From: Gephyromycinifex aptenodytis
GTDB lineage: Bacteria > Actinomycetota > Actinomycetes > Actinomycetales > Dermatophilaceae
NCBI RefSeq assembly: GCF_012277275.1
Contig: NZ_CP051155.1
Location: 2,356,001-2,420,000 of the forward strand
Length of the DNA: 64,000 nt
Direction: 5' to 3'
This document shows, piece by piece, positions 1 to 7,700 of this stretch. Below the pieces are notes generated by a model that saw nothing but the letters and a program-made list of their open reading frames with translations, searched no databases and was not told where the DNA came from. Made by a program: the position numbers and the translations under genes. Within the stretch, counting starts at the first letter, position 1, and every line of letters begins with the position of its first letter.

Positions 1-721
1 ATTGCGGCCGGATGACCTCGCGGTAGTAGGACTCGTCGCTGACCGGACCAGCCAGGCGCAACGGCATGCCTGCCAGGCGCGCGGCCTCGATAGCCAGGTG
101 CGGAGCTTTCTCCGGGGTGATGCGTCCGGACCAGACCAAGCCCCCGCCGCCGGGGCCGGCGGGCCAGGCGTTCAGGTCCACCCCATTGAGGATCACGTGC
201 GGTCGATCCGGGATGACCGACCACGCGTCTGCAATGTAGCCGCTGACCGCAGCGAAGGTGACACCTCGGCCGCGAGTGGTCGCGATCGCCGCCTCCATCC
301 AGGCGGTCGGTGGCGTGTGCAGCGTGACCAGCGTCGGCATCTTCAGGTAGGGCGCCATGACGATCGGCGTGTGATGGGGGGCGTGCACGTGCACGACATC
401 GAACTGCCCGGCCAAGGGCCCGGCGAAGGCATCCATCGTGGCCAGCATCGCGGTGCTCTCGTGCAGGAAGCTCAGCGAAGGCATCGAGGGGTCTCCGGCG
501 GCGATGGCGCTCGGGGTCCAGATGCCGGTGGGGAAGGTCGATCCCGGGTCGACCCCGTCGGAACCTTTCGGAGCGAAGAGCGTGACCTCCAGGCCCGCCG
601 CTCGCAGCCGCCGGTACAGATGCCAGACGTGGGACTCAAGGCCACCCACGAACGGCTCACGGATGGGGAAGCGCGGGGAACTGACGAGAGCGATACGTAG
701 GCGGGCGTGATGGGTCGTCAC
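1..721 (-). CDS. GT4-family glycosyltransferase, partial (C-terminus outside window)
   Basis: Reading the minus strand from a GTG at 721 gives an open frame of 240 codons that runs off the left edge. A GGAGG ribosome site lies at 729-733. The start resembles GT4 (GT-B fold) enzymes: hydrophobic strand RIALVSSPRFP, then the acceptor-side glycine motif VGGLESHVW, then VVHVHAPHH. The C-terminal donor domain opens with LVWSGRITPEKAPHLAIEAA, the usual sugar-nucleotide-domain entry, followed by LRLAGPVSD. The catalytic EX7E region is beyond the edge. It probably transfers a sugar from a nucleotide donor to a surface glycan or glycolipid on the cytoplasmic face. It is divergent from three glycan genes starting at 801, so the 79-base gap should carry promoters for both. 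The opposite-strand frame over the same bases shows no family features. Confidence 0.85.
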   Translation of the reverse strand, partial: MTTHHARLRIALVSSPRFPIREPFVGGLESHVWHLYRRLRAAGLEVTLFAPKGSDGVDPGSTFPTGIWTPSAIAAGDPSMPSLSFLHESTAMLATMDAFAGPLAGQFDVVHVHAPHHTPIVMAPYLKMPTLVTLHTPPTAWMEAAIATTRGRGVTFAAVSGYIADAWSVIPDRPHVILNGVDLNAWPAGPGGGGLVWSGRITPEKAPHLAIEAARLAGMPLRLAGPVSDESYYREVIRPQ

Positions 722-800
722 GGGCTGACCTCCTGAACGGGCCCATGACGGGCGTCCTCCCGCGTCCGGGGCCGAGGCCGGCGTTCCTGCTGCAGATGCG

Positions 801-1835
801 GTGAGCGGTGCTTCGGCCCATGCTTACCACATGCCGAGCCCCCCCGCCCCCCCGCTCCGTGACGACCAGCCCGGGCCCACGCCACCGCCACCCCCGGCGA
901 CGGCTTCGGCGGGCGAACCGGACGGGCGGACATTGCACTATGGGACCTTCTACGGAATCCACGAGATTCCCCAAGACGAGCGTCCGTTGGTGCTCGTGTG
1001 GGGCAACTGCCAGGCCGAGGCGCTGCGCCTGCTGCTGACTGATTCCCCCAGCGCCGCAGTGCGTACTGTGCGGATGCCGCCGGTGCACGAAATCGAGGCG
1101 GAGGACCTGCCGCATCTGGCACGGCTGCTGGAACGCGCGGACGTCCTGCTGGCCCAACCAGTGGCACACAACTATCGCGGACTGCCGTTGGGGACGGCTC
1201 AGGTTGCCAGCGGGTTACCGCAGCGGGCAAGGGTGCTGCGTTGGCCGGTGCTGTTCTTCGCCGGGCTGTACCCCTACCAGGTGCTTGTGCGCCAGCCCGA
1301 CCTCGGCGACCCCCCGCTGGTGCCGTACCACGACCTGCGCACCATCATTCAGGCTGAGGCGGGGCGCCCAGCCGCCACGCGCCTGGACCCGCAGGCGTTC
1401 AGTCAGGCCTGTGCCGCCCTGGTGCAGGAATCTCGGGAGAGCCTGGCCCAGCGGGAGCAGGCGCACGAGACGCTCGTCGTCTCCGATGTCCTGAACACCC
1501 TGTCGGTCGACCTCTGCCACACCATCAACCACCCCGGCAACACCTGGCTGTTGGAGACCGCCAGGCGGGTTCAGCATGCCCTGGGGTTGCCGGAGGATGC
1601 CGAGGATCCGGGCCGGGTGTTGCTGTCCTCGATCCTGACCCCACTAGAGGAGCCGGTCCTGCAGGCGTTAGGGCTGGACGTCGATCCCCGTCCCCAGTGG
1701 CACTGCGGCGGCGCGGTACTGCAGCCGCAGCAGGTGCACGCCGCCCAGCTCGAGTTCTACCGTCAGCACCCGGGGTTCGTCCAGGAGGGGTTACAGCGCC
1801 ACGCGCGCACCATCAAGGCGTTGGGGCTGGCGTGA
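801..1835 (+). CDS. WcbI-like polysaccharide biosynthesis protein
   Basis: 344 residues from GTG 801. The core matches the WcbI family of capsule-biosynthesis enzymes: LVLVWGNCQAEALRLLL near residue 70 is the family signature, with Asn-Cys-Gln at the turn of an SGNH-hydrolase-like fold. VLLAQPVAHNYRGLPLGT and LRWPVLFFAGLYPYQ follow. WcbI proteins have been linked to acyl modification of capsule sugars, so acyl transfer to a glycan is a reasonable inference. The first 50 residues are Pro-rich, low-complexity and probably dispensable. No clear ribosome site precedes GTG 801 or the alternative ATG at 831, so the start is uncertain. It overlaps the next gene by four bases (GTGA), so the two are probably translationally coupled. 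Confidence 0.75.
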   Translation: MSGASAHAYHMPSPPAPPLRDDQPGPTPPPPPATASAGEPDGRTLHYGTFYGIHEIPQDERPLVLVWGNCQAEALRLLLTDSPSAAVRTVRMPPVHEIEAEDLPHLARLLERADVLLAQPVAHNYRGLPLGTAQVASGLPQRARVLRWPVLFFAGLYPYQVLVRQPDLGDPPLVPYHDLRTIIQAEAGRPAATRLDPQAFSQACAALVQESRESLAQREQAHETLVVSDVLNTLSVDLCHTINHPGNTWLLETARRVQHALGLPEDAEDPGRVLLSSILTPLEEPVLQALGLDVDPRPQWHCGGAVLQPQQVHAAQLEFYRQHPGFVQEGLQRHARTIKALGLA

Positions 1836-2863
1836 ACCCCATTCGCCATCTGGTCGTCGGTCCGCCGCAGCACGGGGTCACCCGGCATGGTGCCGGGATC
1901 GCGGCGATGCACCCCTATGAGGTCATCCGCACCCAGGACGCCCCGGCTAGCGCTGAACTGCCCACCGACGGGCTGCTCCATCTGCATGTCACCGACCGGC
2001 TTTTCGGTTCCGGTCCGCAGGAAGCCGCCGAGGCGGTGCTCGCCATCGCGGCGCAGCGGGCCTGTTCGCTGACCCTGCACGATCTACCCCAGCCCTCCGA
2101 CGGGCCGACCAACCACCCCCGCCGCGCCCAGGCCTACGCCCGGATGGCCGCCGCCAGCGTCGGGGTGATCGTCGCCTCAGAACATGAGGCGGGGCTCTTG
2201 CGTGCCGCGTGCGAGCTCGCCGGGGTGAAACCGGTTCGCATCGAGGTCGTTCCGTTGCCGATCGACGTCCTGCCGCTGGCCGATGTGGCAGGCGCTGCCG
2301 CGCGGGCAGCGGCGGTGCGTCCGCGCCAGATCGGTGTGCTCGGCTTCCTGTATCCCGGCAAAGGCCACGACCTGGCGTTGGAGGCCTGCGCCAGTTGTCC
2401 AGCCGATGTGGGGTTGCTGGCACTGGGTCGGCCCTCGCCCGGGCATGAGGATCTGGTCGAGGAGCTCACCGCGCGGGCCGAGGTGCTGGGCCGCACGTTC
2501 GAGATCAGCGGCTACGTGCCTGACGATCAGCTCACCGACCGGTTGCGCTCGATCGCTGTTCCGGTGGCGCCGCACGAACACCTGTCAGCCTCAGGCTCGA
2601 TCGGGTCGTGGATCGCTGCTGGTCGGCGCCCGCTGGTGCCCAGCAGCGCCTATGTCGCTGAGCTTCAGGCCCGCAATCCGCAGTCGGTCCTCGAGTACGG
2701 CCCGGATGCCCCGGCCGGGTCGCCACCGAGCCTGCGGGAGGCGCTCCAGGCGGCTCTGCAAGACCCGGCCTTGACCTGGCTGCCGCCCGGTACGCAGGTC
2801 GGGCCGACCTCGGCCGAAGCGGCGGCTGCCTATGCGGCCATCTTGCGCAGGTGGGCGCAGTGA
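1832..2863 (+). CDS. GT4-like glycosyltransferase
   Basis: 343 residues, starting at a GTG that overlaps the upstream stop (GTGA at 1832-1835). The frame is also open upstream of this start, but that part has no coding character. The N-terminal half includes LHLHVTDRLFG and SLTLHDLPQPSD. The C-terminal half has the GT-B donor-domain layout: IGVLGFLYPGKGHDLALEA near residue 170, then ISGYVPDDQLTDRL, then PVAPHEHLSASGSIGSWIA, where the EX7E-type motif would be; its first Glu is only loosely placed. It probably adds a sugar to the same glycan as its neighbours. It ends four bases into the following GT2 gene. Confidence 0.7.
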   Translation: MNPIRHLVVGPPQHGVTRHGAGIAAMHPYEVIRTQDAPASAELPTDGLLHLHVTDRLFGSGPQEAAEAVLAIAAQRACSLTLHDLPQPSDGPTNHPRRAQAYARMAAASVGVIVASEHEAGLLRAACELAGVKPVRIEVVPLPIDVLPLADVAGAAARAAAVRPRQIGVLGFLYPGKGHDLALEACASCPADVGLLALGRPSPGHEDLVEELTARAEVLGRTFEISGYVPDDQLTDRLRSIAVPVAPHEHLSASGSIGSWIAAGRRPLVPSSAYVAELQARNPQSVLEYGPDAPAGSPPSLREALQAALQDPALTWLPPGTQVGPTSAEAAAAYAAILRRWAQ

Positions 2864-4134
2864 ACGCCACACCCGTCACGACCTCGATCGTGATCCCTTA
2901 CTACGCAGACCAAACAAGCCTGGACATCGTGTTGGCCGCGTTGGCGGCTCAGACGTACCCGACCGCCTGCATGGAGGTCATCGTCGCCGACGACGGCTCC
3001 CCGCAACCCCCGCAGCTGGGGTCACGGCCGTATGCGAGCCGGTTGGTGCGGCAAGAAGATCGCGGTTTTCGGGCGGCGGCCGCCCGCAACCTGGGCGCGG
3101 CCGTGGCAAGCGGCCAGGTGGTGTGTTTCCTGGATGGCGACACCATCCCCGAGCCGGACTATGTGGCGACCATGACAGCGCGGGTGGCCAGCAGTGGCGC
3201 GCTCGTGGTGGGGCGGCGGCGGCACGCCGACCTGCGGGGCCTGTCCAGTGCGCAGGTGGTGGCGTGGCTGGCGCGTCAAAGTGCGGGCGCCCCAGCCCAG
3301 GCCGGTGACCCGTCGGTGCTGGCCGAACCCGCGTGGCTCGCGCAGGGCTATGCCGACAGCGACAACCTGCGTGCTGCCGATGAGCGTTCCTATCGGTTCG
3401 TCATCTCCGCGGTGCTGGCCATGCCGGCGGAACTGTTCGCCCGGGTAGGCGGCTTCGATGCCTCCTTCGTCGGGTACGGCGGGGAGGATTGGGAACTGGC
3501 CAACCGACTCTGGTTGGCCGGCGCCGACCTGCGTTACGAGCCGGCCGCCGTGGCCTGGCATGACGGGCCCGACATCGCCGGGCGTGAGGTGGGACTGAGC
3601 GAGCAGCAGCGTGAGCAGGCGCGGCGCGAGAAGAACGCCGAGACGTTGCGCTGCGCTCACCTGATCACCGAACCGGGGGCGCGTGATCCCGGTCTGGTCT
3701 GGGAGTACCCGGACATCGTGGTCACGCTGGATGATCGCGGGTACTCACCGGCCCAGGTGATGCGCTGCGTCAGCGACCTGGTGCGTGGCAGCGACGCGCG
3801 GGTGTGGTTGCGCGATGGCGCACTACTCACCGGCGGCGGGTGGCCCAGTACCGACTTGCGGGTGGTGGCCGGTCCGCCCCCGGCGGCTGCGCTTGCCCGA
3901 GCCCGGTTCCAAGTGCAGGTCGATCGGCCCGTCATCCTCACCGGGGCGAGCCTGGCGCAATTGTGCGCCCACGCGCCCTGCGATTTCGATGCCGGGGTGC
4001 GCATCCGGCGCACTCGTGACCTGGCCCGAGGAATCGACCAGGTCGCTGTCGGCGATGCCTGCGCCGTGGTCGCGCTCACCGAAGAGCCGTCCTTGGAGGC
4101 GTGGTGGGGTTGGCAGCGTGGAGTCGCGCAGTAG
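2860..4134 (+). CDS. GT2-family glycosyltransferase with galactosyltransferase-like C-terminal motif
   Basis: 424 residues from GTG 2860, which overlaps the upstream stop (GTGA); a second in-frame GTG at 2851 is possible. It has a GT-A fold: TSIVIPYYADQTSLDIVLAA at the start, VIVADDGS binding the nucleotide, RGFRAAAARNLG, and the metal-binding FLDGDTIPEPDYV (DXD near residue 90). Near residue 200 is GFDASFVGYGGEDWELANRL, typical of the Glyco_transf_7C region of chondroitin-polymerase-like and galactosyltransferase enzymes, where the GED supplies acid residues for catalysis. The last 170 residues lack a recognised domain. Last gene of the coupled trio; it probably extends or decorates a surface polysaccharide. 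Confidence 0.85.
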   Translation: MNATPVTTSIVIPYYADQTSLDIVLAALAAQTYPTACMEVIVADDGSPQPPQLGSRPYASRLVRQEDRGFRAAAARNLGAAVASGQVVCFLDGDTIPEPDYVATMTARVASSGALVVGRRRHADLRGLSSAQVVAWLARQSAGAPAQAGDPSVLAEPAWLAQGYADSDNLRAADERSYRFVISAVLAMPAELFARVGGFDASFVGYGGEDWELANRLWLAGADLRYEPAAVAWHDGPDIAGREVGLSEQQREQARREKNAETLRCAHLITEPGARDPGLVWEYPDIVVTLDDRGYSPAQVMRCVSDLVRGSDARVWLRDGALLTGGGWPSTDLRVVAGPPPAAALARARFQVQVDRPVILTGASLAQLCAHAPCDFDAGVRIRRTRDLARGIDQVAVGDACAVVALTEEPSLEAWWGWQRGVAQ

Positions 4135-4718
4135 CCGAGCCGGCTTTCCAGCTGTGCGCTGCTGGTACCGGGGTGCTGCGGTCAGCCCGGTGCGCCTTGC
4201 CGGAAAACGGGGCCCGCGGCGAAGCGCTACCGCTATTGGTTGATTTCTACTGACCGGTCACTTATCACCGCCGACGGAATTGGCCGCGCTATTTTCTGCT
4301 AGTTACTTCTCCGTAACCGCGTCCGGCGGCTCTAGGGTGCTCGACATTGTGTGCTCAGGCAGCGGAATGGGAGAGCCGTGGCGGTGATAGTTCGACCTCG
4401 TCGAAAGGCTGACATTCAGCCACCCAGCAGCTACCTGCAACGGCTCTGCCTGGGCCGATGCACTCGCGCGGCGAGGTGTTCGAATATCGCGGGCGGGCGA
4501 TGAAGAATAGCCTCCCGCCGCGCCCGAAGGTTACCGAGGCGTACCCATGCCGACGATATCGGCCGCGCTCGGCGTGGATACGCTGCGCTGCGTGTTCGAT
4601 TATTCGGGTTGATGCTCCACACCCGTTGCTATCGGATTTTGCCGGTATCAGGTGCTGCCACACCAGGTGCCGACCTGCCTGATCGCTCCTGCCCTTTTCG
4701 ACTGAACGGATATCCCTC
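4135..4718. other. 584-base relatively AT-rich intergenic leader
   Basis: No convincing gene is present. Runs such as TTGATTTCTACTGACCGG and GCTATTTTCTGCTAGTTACT make it visibly poorer in GC than its neighbours. A TAGGGT hexamer at 4333-4338 is a possible -10 element and would give the downstream carboxylase a leader of about 375 bases. A 74-codon ATG frame at 4458-4682 has rare codons and no ribosome site. The length suggests room for post-transcriptional control, but I recognise no riboswitch. Confidence 0.5.
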
Positions 4719-7700
4719 GTGAGTGCTGCTGTTCGTCTGGCCATCATCGACCGCGGTGAAGCTGCCGCCCGTGTCATCGCTGCTGTCGGCGACGTTCGCC
4801 GCACCGGCGAGAGCGTGACCAGGCTCGCAGTGCACATCGGCCCCAAATCGCGGGCGTGGTACGCCCGCGAAGCAGACGAAACCCTGGCGCTGCCCGTGGA
4901 CGAGGGCCAACACTGCGACCCCGCCGATGTGGTCGCGGCCCTGGTGGCTGCCGAGGTCGACGCGGTGTGGATCGGTTCGATGCCGTGCAACGTCGCGGAC
5001 TTCGTCGCCGAATGCGAAAAGGTCGGCATCGACGTGGCTGCACCCTGCTCGGAAACGATTCGGGCGCTCGCCCCCGGAGCTGCCTTCGCAGCCGCAGCCC
5101 AGGCGGCCGGGGTGCCGGTGTGGCAGGAGCAGGGCGCCGAACTCACCGGTGCGCGTCTGATCGAAGCTGACTTCCTCGCTGATGGCGACGGCACGGTGAT
5201 GACGTTGGGGTTGCGCGATGTCAGCGTGCGCCGCGGCCAGCACCTGGTGTTCGCCGAACACCCCGCCCCCGGGGTTGCCCAGGAGACGGCCAGCGCAATC
5301 GATGAGGCGGTCCGGGCGCTGGCGATCTCGCTGAATTACCGGGGTGCGGGAGTCGCCCAGATCGCGCTGCGGGGTCAGGAGTTCGGCTTCCTCGGCCTGG
5401 ACGTCCTGGCCCGCGCCGAGCACGCCCTGTCCGAGGAGGGTTTCGGCACCGACTTGATCGCGCTGCGCCTGGGGCTGCTGCGCGGGGAGGGGCTACCGGC
5501 GAGCAGTCCACGTTCGGATGGGCACACCGTCGAAGTGCGGGTGCTGGCCCACGACCCGGAGAACGGGTACGCCCGCTCCGGTGGTGTCTTGCAGATGCTC
5601 AGCCTGCCCGCGAGCACCGGGGTGCGCATCGACGCCAGCATGCGCGAAGGTGACATCGTCCAGACCGGTCCGGACAGTGACCCGTTGATCGCCGGCGTCG
5701 GCGCCTGGGGGCGCGACCGCGACCAGGCGTTGGACCGCCTGATGCGCGTCATCGAGCGTTTCGTTGTCGTGCTGGAACAGGGTGTGAGTAACCGTTCCGG
5801 TCTGCTCTCCCTACTGGGCCATCCTGACCTGCGCGCCGGTGCCGTTCCGCTCGGCTGGTACGAAGAGCACCTCGAACGTGGCGCGTTGGTTCCCGAGCCG
5901 GACCCGGTCGCGCTCGTCTCTGCCGCGGTGGAGGCGTACGAGGCCGACCTGAGATTGGTGCGTGCCGCGTTCTTGGCCAGTGCCGCTCGGGGACGCCCGG
6001 GACGTCCGGAAGCTGTGGGTTCACGCATGCTGCTCGCCTACCGCGGTGTCGACCATCAGGTTCGCGTCGACCGCACCGGGCCCTCCTCTTACCGGGTCGA
6101 AGTCGATGGGCTAGGTGTTCCCGTCGACGTGGAAGCGCTGGGGCAGTTCGAGCGACGGCTGGTCGCGGGCGGGCGTAAACGTCGCATCGTCGCCATCGAG
6201 CAGGGCGCAGCGTTCCGGTTGGAAGTGGACGGGATCGCGCACACGGTCACCCGCGAGGACGGGATCGTGGTGCGCACCGGCTGGCCAGCGCTGGTGGAAT
6301 CACTCTTGGTCTCGGTGGGCGATGAGGTCACGGCGGGCACCCCGCTGGCGACCCTGGAGTCGATGAAGATGGTCTCCACCGTCACCGCTGCCTTCGACGG
6401 GGTCATCACCTCGATCGCGGTGTTGCCGAACAGCCAGGTCGAACGAGGCGCGCCACTGATGCGGATCCGCGCCAACGGCGAGTTCACCCCCGCCGCCCTG
6501 TCGGCTGGCCTCGAGGACGAGCCGAACAGGCTGGACCTGACACCGCTGGTGGCTACCGAGAGTCCTGGCCGGTGTGGGGCTGCCTGGGTGTACTCCCGGC
6601 TTGCCGACTACCTGCTCGGTTACGACCTCGACCCGGCCGGGCTGAAGTGTCTCCTGGCGCGTCAGAAGGAACTGGCGGCCCAGGCACCTGCTGACGATCG
6701 GAATCTGCTGGCCCACGAGGACGCGCTGCTGGATCTGTATGCCGACATCGCGGGGCTTTACCGACCGCGCACCGAGGCCGAGTTCTCCGCCGAACCCGAA
6801 GCCCTGGGTGGGGTCAACACTCAGGAGTACTTCATCGCCTTCCTGCAGTGGCTCGATGCTGACCGCGCCGGACTGCCCGCGCGCTACCGGGTCCGGTTGG
6901 AGAGAGCCCTGGCCCGGTATGACGTCTCGGGGTTGGAACACAGCAGCCAGCTCGAATCGGCGATGCTGTGGATGTTCCGGTCGTTCTCGCGGGTGCCGGC
7001 TCTGGTACCGGCGATCCTTGTCGTGCTCGAACGGCGTCTGCAGCACCACGAAGAGTTTCAGGCGTTCCTTGCGCCCGCGGACCGGGAGCGGCTGGAACGT
7101 CTCGCCGCCGCCGCGCAAGGCCGCGAGCTCGCCGTGGCCGGCCTGGCCCACGACACCATCTACGCCCTTTTCGATGAGCCGGCGTTGAACGCCGTCGTGG
7201 AGGAGGAGCGCCGGGAGGCGGCCGAGCAGCTTGCGGCCTTGCGCAGTGACCCGCACCGCCTCGATCGCGACGATCGGGTGGAACAACTGGTGAAGAACCC
7301 GCACCCCATGCGCGGCCTGCTGCTCGAAGCGTGGCGCCAGGACGTCCAGGTCGATCCCGACTTCCGTGTCGCGCTGTTGGAGGCCTACCTGCGGCGCTTC
7401 TACCGCAACCGTGACCTGCGCGGCCTGGACCTCTGGGCCGAGCAGGGTAGCCAGTTCGTCGCCGCTGACTACGAGCACGAGGGGCGCCAGGTGCACCTCG
7501 TCGCGGGGTTCGCAGCGTTGAGTGACCTGCCTGCTTTCGCCGGGGCAGTGCGCCGCCACCTCCAGGGCGTGCCCGAGTCGGTGGCGGTGACCGTCGATGT
7601 GGTGGCGTGGCGCGAAGGCGTGTGCATGCCCATCGCCGACATGATCGCCGAGGTCGACGCGCTATTGGCTGCCAGCGAGTTCGGTCGTGTTCTGCACCGA

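Noticed and set aside
2-700. Plus-strand open frame of 232 codons at the left edge
   Set aside because: The complementary strand gives a clear GT4 protein with a ribosome site; the plus frame is Arg/His/Gly-rich shadow sequence.
4458-4682. 74-codon plus-strand ORF in the carboxylase leader
   Set aside because: Weak codon bias, no ribosome site, Arg/Cys-rich composition.
4355-5194. Minus-strand frame of 279 codons over the carboxylase start
   Set aside because: Low-complexity Ser/Ala/Arg composition, no ribosome site, overlaps a strong coding frame.
6300-7559. Minus-strand frame of 419 codons inside the carboxylase
   Set aside because: Antisense shadow of a GC-rich gene; no family features.
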